Positions 1 to 6,692 of a stretch of 8,498 nt of DNA are shown piece by piece. The DNA comes from an uncultured Eubacteriales bacterium (lineage in GTDB: Bacteria > Bacillota > Clostridia > Christensenellales > Aristaeellaceae), in assembly GCA_900553905.1 (NCBI GenBank), contig USFL01000048.1, positions 1 to 8,498 on the forward strand. Reading direction: 5' to 3'. Numbering within the stretch: position 1 is the first letter of the stretch; every line of letters begins with the position of its first letter. The position numbers were made by a program, and so were the translations under genes. Under the pieces are notes generated by a model. It searched no databases. It was not told the origin of the DNA and was given only the letters and a program-made list of their open reading frames with translations.

Positions 1-678
1 ACCGATTTCCGAGATGCTGGAAACGGTGGGATACTTTGAGCTGGACGACGAGGACGACGACGAAGAGGAGGACGAAGCGCTGCTGCCCGGCTCCGGCTGG
101 GTGGTCATGGAGGTTTTGCTGCAGCTGCCGAAGATGCTGGTCACCGTGGAGGTGCCCGCGTAGCCGTCGGCTTCCAGCCCCTCATCCTTCTGGTACTGGG
201 TGACGGCTTTGGTGGTGCCGTCACCGTAGATCCCGTCGATCTTGCCGTCGTAGTATCCCAGGATATTCAGCGCCTGCTGGAGCTTTTTGACGTCGCTGTT
301 TTCATCCCCGATGCGCATGATGCCCGGCGCGCTGCCCAATGCTTTGATGCTGGCGGCGGCTGCCACGGCGGCGGAAGGGGATTGGGTTACGTATTTCTTC
401 ATCATATAGCCGGTAAAGTTGCCGTAGCGCACTTTGTACCAGTCTCCGGATTTGCCCAGGATATCCACTTCTTCGCCTTCCGGCACGGTTTGCAGCGCAC
501 TGGATTCCTTGTCGGCTTCTTTGCGCAGCACTACCTTGGCGTTGGTCACGCCCGCATCTGCCGCCAGGGCTGCCTGGGGAAGCATCATGCAGCTCCAACC
601 GATCATCAGGGCCAGTGCGGCGCTAAAGATCCGCCGCAGGTGGCGGTATATGCCGCTATATGCCTCATAAAGGACCAT
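1..678 (-). CDS. Secreted SH3b / peptidoglycan-binding protein (partial, C-terminus off the window)
   Basis: I translated 226 codons from the ATG at 676-678 down to base 1 with no stop; the gene continues beyond the window. Residues 1-39 form a signal peptide: a basic n-region (YRHLRR), a hydrophobic stretch, and a likely cleavage after AALA. Residues about 40-99 look like a bacterial SH3 domain, with LRKEADKES, GDWYKVRYG and TGYMMKKYV. Residues about 121-184 are a PG_binding_1 repeat, with VKKLQQALNILGYYDG and DGIYGDGTTKAVTQYQ. A linker follows with 13 consecutive serines (residues 201-213). These domains bind cell-wall glycans and peptides. In Clostridia this order usually precedes a catalytic domain (SleB-type Hydrolase_2 or NlpC/P60) or another PG-binding repeat, but that part is not visible, so the enzyme type is unknown. 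The start is supported by AAAGGAGGAA (complement at 688-697). The gene has its own promoter and diverges from the gene at 957. Confidence 0.9.
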   Translation of the reverse strand, partial: MVLYEAYSGIYRHLRRIFSAALALMIGWSCMMLPQAALAADAGVTNAKVVLRKEADKESSALQTVPEGEEVDILGKSGDWYKVRYGNFTGYMMKKYVTQSPSAAVAAAASIKALGSAPGIMRIGDENSDVKKLQQALNILGYYDGKIDGIYGDGTTKAVTQYQKDEGLEADGYAGTSTVTSIFGSCSKTSMTTQPEPGSSASSSSSSSSSSSSSKYPTVSSISEIG

Positions 679-742
679 GTGAATCAGTTCCTCCTTTGCA
701 CGTGGGGGAAAGAGGGCTGTATCCCTCACAGGTTGCAAGCTC

Positions 743-771
743 AATATATTACGAAAATATTAAAATGTCAA
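743..771 (-). promoter_or_regulatory. Strong sigma-A type promoter for the SH3b/PG-binding gene
   Basis: On the minus strand, TTGACA (complement at 766-771) is followed after exactly 17 bases by TATATT (complement at 743-748). That is 6/6 and 5/6 matches to the vegetative consensus. The start point would be near 736, giving a leader of about 58 bases. The leader contains a small hairpin (GAGGG at 712-716 with CCCTC at 723-727) before the ribosome binding site. The sequence is direct; use by RNA polymerase is inferred. Confidence 0.8.
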
Positions 772-854
772 GACGAATATGTGAAGTGTTACAGGCGTTG
801 CAGCTTCCAAAATTCAGTCATTTTGATATCTTTTCAGCAAAATTGGGGAAAGTA

Positions 855-883
855 TTGACGAAAACGGAAATCGAGATTAAACT
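855..883 (+). promoter_or_regulatory. Sigma-A type promoter for the 957-3659 operon
   Basis: TTGACG (855-860) and TAAACT (878-883) are 17 bases apart and match the consensus at 5/6 and 4/6 positions. The start point would be near 890, leaving a leader of about 67 bases to the ATG at 957. It lies back to back with the minus-strand promoter at 743-771, so the two -35 elements are about 83 bases apart and could share an upstream regulator. A direct repeat TCATGGT (885-891 and 894-900) sits at the predicted transcription start. Confidence 0.65.
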
Positions 884-956
884 ATCATGGTGTTCATGGT
901 TCATTCATAATTTTGCCATGCCACGGACACACCGATATGATGTAAGGGGTTAGTGT

Positions 957-3380
957 ATGAAGGAGATCAACGGTACCATCACGCTTGCCTATGTAGAGGA
1001 GGACAACAGGCAGCGCGTCATTTTCCGCGTCATACCGCTTTGCACCCGCGAGGGAAATGTTTTTCACGGCGGCGCGGACGATTTTCCCGATGAGGGCAGT
1101 CTGCGCATCGTGCCGGACAAGCGGGAGCAGAGCACTTTTAAGGAAAGGATGCGCGAGGCCGGCGGCCTGTGCGCTATCCAGCTCGCCAGCGACGGCAAGG
1201 AACTGATGAAGGTGCGGCAGAACCGCAACTACGCCCCTGAGGAGGGAGAAAGAAACCAGTACGCGATCTATTCGGACGTGATTTGCGAGCTGGCGGAGGA
1301 CGGCTGCTTCGAAGTGGTGGAACCGGGCGCGGACGCATCCCAGGCGCTCACGGCCAAGGTGCTGCTGCACAAGGACAAGATGCTCTATGGTCCCGTGGAA
1401 AAGGAACAGGCGCATAAGGCGGCGGTGGAAGGGCTCAAGCCCTTTGGGAACGACCGCTTTTTGCTGCATACGGTGGAAACGCCCGCCCTGGGCCGGCACA
1501 GCATCTATTGGGACCCGGAGGCGACCCTGAACTGGCGGCAGCGGCGCAACAGCCTGCGGCGCAAGGAGCGCGCCGCGGTCCAGGAGGAAGAGAAGCCCAA
1601 GAAAGCCGAGGCAAAAGCCAAGGCCGAAGAGAAGCCCCGCAAGGAAAAAGCCGAAGCCCCGGCCAAGGCGGAGCCCAAGATGGAAAAGCCCGTCAAGCAG
1701 GACCCGCATACCCGCCGGGTGGAGCGCGCCGCCGAGATTGCGCGCCAGGAAGAGAAGCAAAAGGCGCGCGAGGCAGCGGCAGCCGCGCAGCCTGCGGCCG
1801 AGCAGCCGGCTGGAGAAGAGGCGGAAGAAGCGCTGCCCATTGGCGCGCATCTGGATATTCTGGACAGCGAGTTGCCCTTTGAACAGCAGATTTCCCGGCT
1901 GGCCCAGCCGCTTAGCGAAGGGGCGAACCGCCTGACCAACGACGTCCCCGCGCCTGAAGAGGAGGCGCCCCAGAGCGTGGCCCGTTTTTCAGGCACGCCG
2001 CTGGCCAGTGCGGGCGGAAAGATCGTGCGTACCCGTACCCGGCCGGAGAGCATGCACCATGTCGTGGAGCGCCAGATGCGCGGCCAGCGGGATGAAATCA
2101 TGGGCGAGGAGCTGGGCAGCGGCACCTATGGCCTGGTGGAAAACCCCATCGAAAGCCTGCGCACCTGCATGGAATACATCTGGCAGAACGCCGACATGCG
2201 TCAGCAGGCCATGGACATGCTGCTGGAAAATGAGGCTTTCACAACGGACGTGGCCGCCGCGCTGCGCCGGGGCGGCATCAACCTCAACGCCGCCGCCGCC
2301 GCCCGTGAGCAGCTGGCCGAAATCGAAGCGGATCGGCTGAGCCTTTTGATGCAGCTGGAAGCCGCGCGCGAGAACGAAAAGAAATTCCGCGAGCAGGCCA
2401 TCGCCACGCTGTCCCAGAAACGGCGGGACGAGGCGGAACGCCTGAAAAAAGAGGTAGAAAAGCTTACGCAGCAAAACGAGGCGCTTCTGGAACAGTCCCG
2501 CGCGCTCAGCACCGAAAATGCCGCGCGTATCACCGAGTTTATCGCCGGACAGATGAGCTGCTTGAGCGGCGCGGGTGAGCAGCGGGTGCTGCTTTCGCCT
2601 GTGGTGGGGCGCACCTATACCCAGCAGGAGCTGGCCGAGCAGCTGCGCGTGCATATGAACGACAGCGGCTTCAGCATCAGCGACGACGAGGCCGTGAGCC
2701 TGCTGATCAATTTCTCGCTCTATGACGCGCTGTGCTTCCGCGCCCGCACCATCACCGATGCGCAGCTCTTCGCCGGCGTGCTGCTGGAGAGCTTCGGGCT
2801 CAAGAGCGTATCGGCTACGGTGTGCCCCGGCGCATATGTGGAAATGATCAGCCTGCTGCCCGAGGACGGCCGCCGCACCCCCACTGTGACTGTGCAGCCC
2901 CTAGGCACCGAAACAATGACCGTCTATGGCCACAAAACCCTGTTCCTGACGGATGAGAGCGCCATGCCCGAACCTGACCGCCTGCTGCCGTATCCGGTCA
3001 TCAGCGTGCCCGCCATGTTCAAGCGCGGATTCGGCCGTGCGGCCCAGTGGCAGCCCGTGGAGCCGGCCTCGCTGGAGTCCTTCGCCGCCATCCGTGCCGA
3101 TTCGCATCCCATGCTCAGCGACGCGGAAAAATGGTTTACCGACTTGAAGCGTGTGCTTTCCCAGGCGGAGCTGGTGTTGCCGGACGCGATGGCCGCCGGC
3201 ATGCGGCGCTTCATCGAGGTGGCCTCGCGCAAGGTGCGCGGCGGTTTCCTGGCGGCGGCCGATATGGCGGCCAGCAACTGGGTGGTCCCGCTGATGATGC
3301 TCAGCGGATGCGATACCGCCAAGGTGGCCGACGCGCTGGCCGGCCTGCCCCGCACGATGGACCTGCTGGGCATCCGTTGA
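957..3380 (+). CDS. Uncharacterised 807-residue coiled-coil protein
   Basis: I do not recognise this family. The start is ATG at 957 with AAGGGG seven bases upstream. Residues 1-200 look like a compact, mixed domain (for example VIFRVIPLCT, RNQYAIYSDVICEL, GRHSIYWDPEATLNWRQRR). Residues about 202-290 are a low-complexity, charged linker rich in Lys, Glu and Ala. Residues about 362-440 form a helical segment (ESMHHVVERQMRGQRDE, PIESLRTCMEYIWQ). Residues about 444-520 are a strong coiled-coil prediction with many Glu, Lys and Leu. Residues about 541-807 form a C-terminal globular domain with strand-like HKTLFLTDES (659-668) and PYPVISVPAM. I see no signal peptide, transmembrane segment or P-loop, so it is probably cytoplasmic. 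It is the first gene of a two-gene unit with the FakA-like small protein, 27 bases downstream. The shape suggests a scaffold or partner-binding protein, but no function can be assigned. That it is a real gene is well supported by its length, ribosome binding site, promoter and terminator-bounded operon. Confidence 0.9.
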   Translation: MKEINGTITLAYVEEDNRQRVIFRVIPLCTREGNVFHGGADDFPDEGSLRIVPDKREQSTFKERMREAGGLCAIQLASDGKELMKVRQNRNYAPEEGERNQYAIYSDVICELAEDGCFEVVEPGADASQALTAKVLLHKDKMLYGPVEKEQAHKAAVEGLKPFGNDRFLLHTVETPALGRHSIYWDPEATLNWRQRRNSLRRKERAAVQEEEKPKKAEAKAKAEEKPRKEKAEAPAKAEPKMEKPVKQDPHTRRVERAAEIARQEEKQKAREAAAAAQPAAEQPAGEEAEEALPIGAHLDILDSELPFEQQISRLAQPLSEGANRLTNDVPAPEEEAPQSVARFSGTPLASAGGKIVRTRTRPESMHHVVERQMRGQRDEIMGEELGSGTYGLVENPIESLRTCMEYIWQNADMRQQAMDMLLENEAFTTDVAAALRRGGINLNAAAAAREQLAEIEADRLSLLMQLEAARENEKKFREQAIATLSQKRRDEAERLKKEVEKLTQQNEALLEQSRALSTENAARITEFIAGQMSCLSGAGEQRVLLSPVVGRTYTQQELAEQLRVHMNDSGFSISDDEAVSLLINFSLYDALCFRARTITDAQLFAGVLLESFGLKSVSATVCPGAYVEMISLLPEDGRRTPTVTVQPLGTETMTVYGHKTLFLTDESAMPEPDRLLPYPVISVPAMFKRGFGRAAQWQPVEPASLESFAAIRADSHPMLSDAEKWFTDLKRVLSQAELVLPDAMAAGMRRFIEVASRKVRGGFLAAADMAASNWVVPLMMLSGCDTAKVADALAGLPRTMDLLGIR

Positions 3381-3407
3381 GAGCCCTGTGCAAAGGAGGA
3401 AAAACCC

Positions 3408-3659
3408 ATGCTGGAGTACAAGTTCGATACCCAACTGCTGATCGAGGGCACGGGTCTGGACGAGGACCAGATCAACGACTACATCACCCGGAACATCAAG
3501 GGCGACTGCCTGCTGGCCGTGGGCGACGACGAGCTGATCAAGATCCACTACCACACCAACGAGCCCTGGCAGGTGTTGGAATACTGCGCTTCGCTGGGCG
3601 ACATCCACGATATCGTGGTGGAGAACATGGAGCGCCAGTCCGCCGGGCTGGACGGCTGA
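3408..3659 (+). CDS. Stand-alone FakA/YloV (DAK-like) domain protein, 83 residues
   Basis: The protein aligns by eye with one internal segment of FakA/YloV, the ATP-binding subunit of bacterial fatty acid kinase, often annotated as a dihydroxyacetone-kinase-like or 'kinase to dihydroxyacetone kinase' protein. Shared features are an N-terminal FDTQLLI strand (GYCTEF in FakA), GDCLLAVGDDELIKIHYHTN (residues 32-51) and GDIHDIVVENMERQ (64-77). FakA is about 550 residues; here the N-terminal Dak2 kinase domain and the C-terminal part are absent, so catalysis alone is not expected. The two histidines of the HxHT motif (H47, H49) are kept, but the cysteine of the CTEF motif is replaced by Asp (D7). 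A perfect AAAGGAGG (3392-3399) lies eight bases before the ATG. A terminator follows directly. Clean start, stop and ribosome binding site argue for a functional small protein, not a decaying fragment. Its role may be binding a partner or ligand for the upstream protein, which is inference. Confidence 0.88.
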   Translation: MLEYKFDTQLLIEGTGLDEDQINDYITRNIKGDCLLAVGDDELIKIHYHTNEPWQVLEYCASLGDIHDIVVENMERQSAGLDG

Positions 3660-3675
3660 AAAGCGAAAAAATTAT

Positions 3676-3720
3676 GGAGCCGGAGCACATCGCGTGCTCC
3701 GGCTCCTTCGTTTTTCTTTT
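3676..3720. terminator. Bidirectional Rho-independent terminator between convergent genes
   Basis: A perfect 13-bp stem (GGAGCCGGAGCAC at 3676-3688 with its complement at 3694-3706) has a five-base loop. On the plus strand it is followed by TTCGTTTTTCTTTT (3707-3720), ending the 957-3659 operon. On the minus strand the same stem is followed by TAATTTTTTCGC (complement of 3664-3675), about 18 bases past the stop of the PBP gene, so it can serve both units. Confidence 0.93.
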
Positions 3721-3724
3721 CGGA

Positions 3725-6523
3725 TCAGTAGGCGCTCGCCATGGCCTGCGTGAGCAGGGCCATGCCTCCGGCCACATCCGCCATGCCGGGATTCCCGCTG
3801 GAGAGGATGTTTTCCAGCGAAGCGGCCGCACTCTGGATATTTGCGTAGGCCTGGGAGGAAGCGTCCATGGACCCCATCAGGTCATAGGCGCTTTGCAGAA
3901 GCTGCCGTGCATCTGGCACCAGCGAGTTCTCCGTGGAGCTGTCAGTCCAGCCGCCATCGGCCCAGCCGCCTCCGGTGGAGGTTTCATAGCTGGTGTGCAA
4001 CGTGCAGTATCCCAGATTGCTGGCCGTGCCCAGATATTCGGCGATGACCGGCCCGTACTGACTGTCATTCACATAGGCGCTGAGGGGGTGGCCGTTTGGA
4101 ATGACGACCACGCCCGTGGTGGTGGTGCTGGGGCAGTATTCCGTCGCCAGCATGCCGGTCTGCGTGCAGGTGACCACGGACTGATGCATCTGGCAGGATA
4201 CGGTGGGCACCGTGGGCTCGTACCAGTAATCGGTCACCACGCCGTAGCCCTTGCTGTCGTTGTAGCAGGCCTCGGTGGCCAGCTGGCCGCTCACGGCGCA
4301 GGTCGTCACCTTGACCAGCCCCAGGTCCTCCGGGTTGGCCTCGATGATGTCGCGGTCCTCCAGCCCCTTTGCCTCGTGAATCTTGGTCATGTAGCTCTTC
4401 CAGATGGGCAGCGCGCCGGAGCTGCCCGTGGTCTTGGAGGACAGGGGCTTGTAGTTGTCATGGCCCACCCAGATGGAGCTCACGTACCAGCCCGTCATGC
4501 CCACGAAGGTGACGCCGCGCTGGTCGCTGTTGGTGCCGGTTTTGCCGGCTACGGTCTGCCCGCTGATCTTGGCGGCGGTAGCCGTGCCGCCGGAGACGAC
4601 GTCCTTCATCATGTCCACGATCATCCAGGCCGTGGAGGGACGGAACACCTGCCGCCGCTCCTGCTGGGCGTGGCTGTCATAGACCACGTTTCCGGCGCTG
4701 TCGGAAATGCCCAGGAACGAAATCGGCTCCTGATAGACGCCTCCGTTTCCCAACACGCCGAAGGCCACGGCCAACTGGACCGGGGTAATGCCGCTGGAAC
4801 CCAGCGAGAGGCCGAAGGGCGTGGCGTCGATGTTGTCGCGGTCCACTCCCATTCGCAGGAGGAAATCCACGGACCGGTCCACACCCACCATGGTCAGAAG
4901 CGTCTGCGCCGCGGCCACGTTATGGCTGCGCTTCATGCCGTTGCGCAGGGTTTCGGGGCCCACATAATCGCCCCCGCCGTAGTTCTTGGGCCAGGTGTCC
5001 TTGCCGTCCGACCCGGTCCACCCGGTGATGGGCACGGGAATGTTATAGACGATGCTGGCGGGGGAGTAACCCATCTCCAGCGCAGGCGCATAGACGGCGA
5101 TGGGCTTGATGGCGGAGCCCACGGGCATCTTCATATCGGTGGCGCGGTTGAGGGTCTTTCGGGCGGTAGGACGCGTGCGCGAACCCACGATGGCTTTCAG
5201 CTCGCCCGTGCGGTAGTCCAGCACCACCGCGGCGGCCTGAGGCTGCACGATTTCGTCATAGGTGCCGTCATAGTTGAGGGTGCGGTATACCTTGTCGCTG
5301 GGATCGCGCAGGGCGGGATAGCTGTCCCAGTTTTCCAGCGTGTCCTCCACGATTTCCTGAATCTCGGTGTCGATGGCCAGCGTCACATGATAGCCGCCCG
5401 TACGCAGCTCGTTTTCCATCTTGCTGCGGTTTTCGCTGGTATCCTCCAGGCCGTTGAGCTCCAGGAAGCAGTCCACAATATCCTGCACGGCATACTCCAC
5501 ATAGTGGGCGTACGGATACATGCCGTCGCCCTCGGTGGTGGAGGTTTCCAACACGTGCGCGGTGGAGGGGTCCAGCGCCTCCTGATACTGCTGCTGGGTG
5601 ATGAATTCGTTCTCATACATGCAGCGCAGCACGTAGTCGGTGCGGTCGTTGGTAATGGCCTTGTAGTCGGTGGTATCGGAGGTGCGGGTGTAAAAATTGC
5701 GGCGCGGGTTGTAGTAGTAGGGGTTGGTGGTCACGCCAGCCAGCATGGCGCATTCGCGCAGGGTCAGTTCGCTCAGCTCCTTGCCGAAGTAGCCCTGCGC
5801 TGCCACCTGCACGCCGTAGTAGTTTTCGCCCAGATAGATGGTATTGAGATAGTATTCCAGAATTTGCAGCTTGGTGTACTTGGTCTCCAGCTGCATGGCC
5901 AGGTAGGCTTCCTGAATCTTGCGCTTGTAGCTGAGCTCGCTGCTGAGCACCGTGTTCTTGATCAGCTGCTGGGTGATGGTAGAGCCGCCCTGCTGCGTGC
6001 CGGAGATGAAATTCTGAATGAAGGAGCCAATGATGCGCTTGATGTCGATGCCGTTGTGGGTATAGAAGCGCGCGTCCTCCACAGCCACAAAGGCGTTGCG
6101 AAGCTCTTCGGGCATCAGGGAGATGTTGACCATGATGCGGTTTTCGGTGCCCTTGTAGTCGGTGATCACATTGCCCTGCGCGTCGTAAAGAAAGCTGGTC
6201 TTGTCCTGATCGTCCAAAAGGGCCAGGTCCAGCGTAGGCGCGGTTTCCATATATCCCTTGGCGATGCCGGCCACTGCGCCCGCCAGCGCCAGCCCGCACA
6301 GCACGATGAGCAGCGCCGTCAGGCGCACGGCGTTGACCAGGACCGAAAGCACAAAGTTGGGCTTGGTCAGCCTGGGTTTAAAGATGGTGCGCTTGCGGGG
6401 CGCGTCCTCTTCCTCCGGCGGACGGTAGGCGGGATCGTTCTCCCAGCTCCCCTCGAAGGAGTCGCCGCCATTTGGATCATAGGGCTGCTGATGGCCGTCG
6501 TACGGCTCGTTGGAATGATACAA
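3725..6523 (-). CDS. Class A penicillin-binding protein (PBP1A-type bifunctional peptidoglycan synthase)
   Basis: This protein polymerises lipid II (glycosyltransferase, GT51) and cross-links stem peptides (transpeptidase) outside the membrane. The chosen start is the TTG at 6521-6523, preceded by AGGAGGG with suitable spacing, giving 932 residues. The reading frame stays open further upstream to 6811, but that extension would overlap the promoter and yunB. Residues 1-55 are a cytoplasmic acidic/proline-rich tail, and about 57-88 the membrane anchor. GT51 motifs are AVEDARFYTHNGID (catalytic Glu E149), GGSTITQQLIKN (179-190), RKIQEAYLAMQLETKYTK (201-218), ILEYYLNTIYLGEN (221-234) and LRECAMLAG (255-263). 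Transpeptidase motifs are SAIK (S470 nucleophile, K473), SHN (533-535) and KTG (661-663). The C-terminal tail has a duplicated TCxxSGxLATExC-like motif (about 741-753 and 785-797), a Gly/Ser/Thr linker and a helical end. It diverges from yunB and converges on the 957-3659 operon. All catalytic motifs look intact. Whether it is vegetative or sporulation-linked cannot be told. Confidence 0.97.
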   Translation of the reverse strand: MYHSNEPYDGHQQPYDPNGGDSFEGSWENDPAYRPPEEEDAPRKRTIFKPRLTKPNFVLSVLVNAVRLTALLIVLCGLALAGAVAGIAKGYMETAPTLDLALLDDQDKTSFLYDAQGNVITDYKGTENRIMVNISLMPEELRNAFVAVEDARFYTHNGIDIKRIIGSFIQNFISGTQQGGSTITQQLIKNTVLSSELSYKRKIQEAYLAMQLETKYTKLQILEYYLNTIYLGENYYGVQVAAQGYFGKELSELTLRECAMLAGVTTNPYYYNPRRNFYTRTSDTTDYKAITNDRTDYVLRCMYENEFITQQQYQEALDPSTAHVLETSTTEGDGMYPYAHYVEYAVQDIVDCFLELNGLEDTSENRSKMENELRTGGYHVTLAIDTEIQEIVEDTLENWDSYPALRDPSDKVYRTLNYDGTYDEIVQPQAAAVVLDYRTGELKAIVGSRTRPTARKTLNRATDMKMPVGSAIKPIAVYAPALEMGYSPASIVYNIPVPITGWTGSDGKDTWPKNYGGGDYVGPETLRNGMKRSHNVAAAQTLLTMVGVDRSVDFLLRMGVDRDNIDATPFGLSLGSSGITPVQLAVAFGVLGNGGVYQEPISFLGISDSAGNVVYDSHAQQERRQVFRPSTAWMIVDMMKDVVSGGTATAAKISGQTVAGKTGTNSDQRGVTFVGMTGWYVSSIWVGHDNYKPLSSKTTGSSGALPIWKSYMTKIHEAKGLEDRDIIEANPEDLGLVKVTTCAVSGQLATEACYNDSKGYGVVTDYWYEPTVPTVSCQMHQSVVTCTQTGMLATEYCPSTTTTGVVVIPNGHPLSAYVNDSQYGPVIAEYLGTASNLGYCTLHTSYETSTGGGWADGGWTDSSTENSLVPDARQLLQSAYDLMGSMDASSQAYANIQSAAASLENILSSGNPGMADVAGGMALLTQAMASAY

Positions 6524-6545
6524 GGCGTTCCCTCCTGAAAAGCAT

Positions 6546-6563
6546 AAGGCGTTGGTTCGCCTT
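6546..6563. repeat. Inverted repeat at the predicted transcription start of the PBP gene
   Basis: AAGGCG (6546-6551) and CGCCTT (6558-6563) form a six-base palindrome with a six-base spacer. The predicted PBP start point (near 6559) lies inside it. It could be an operator or a 5'-end stem in the mRNA. A repeat this short can also occur by chance. Confidence 0.35.
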
Positions 6564-6565
6564 TC

Positions 6566-6574
6566 ATTATACCA
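6566..6574 (-). promoter_or_regulatory. Extended -10 promoter for the PBP gene
   Basis: The minus strand carries TGGTATAAT (complement of 6566-6574), a perfect TATAAT with the TG dinucleotide of an extended -10 element. There is no good -35 hexamer at the expected distance, where GC-rich sequence lies, which fits an extended -10 promoter. The start point would be near 6559, giving a leader of about 35 bases with the AGGAGGG site before the TTG start. Confidence 0.75.
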
Positions 6575-6692
6575 TACCCTGCGCGCACGCGCCAGATAGG
6601 CGCTGTAACAATCGCAGGACCCGACGCGTTTTGGCCGCCAGTGGTTTTTCCGCCTTCGCGCGCATATCCATCCAACGAAAGGGGGGAGGGAA

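Noticed and set aside
382..858. Plus-strand open frame across the start of the SH3b gene
   Set aside because: It overlaps the well-supported SH3b/PG-binding gene and its promoter, and has no domain.
894..2654. Minus-strand open frames (894-1850, 1989-2654) opposite the 807-residue gene
   Set aside because: Translations are Leu/Arg/Gly-rich mirror frames without domains. The plus-strand gene has a promoter, ribosome binding site and linked operon partner.
957..3380. Calling the 807-residue protein an AAA ATPase
   Set aside because: No Walker A (GxxxxGKS/T) is visible anywhere in the protein; the LTDE string alone is not enough.
3047..6538. A 1163-codon open frame on the plus strand opposite the PBP gene
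   Set aside because: The PBP on the other strand has every catalytic motif and normal domain order. The plus-strand translation is low-complexity, rich in Gly, Ala, Val and His, with no recognisable domain or ribosome binding site, as expected from the complement of a GC-biased gene.
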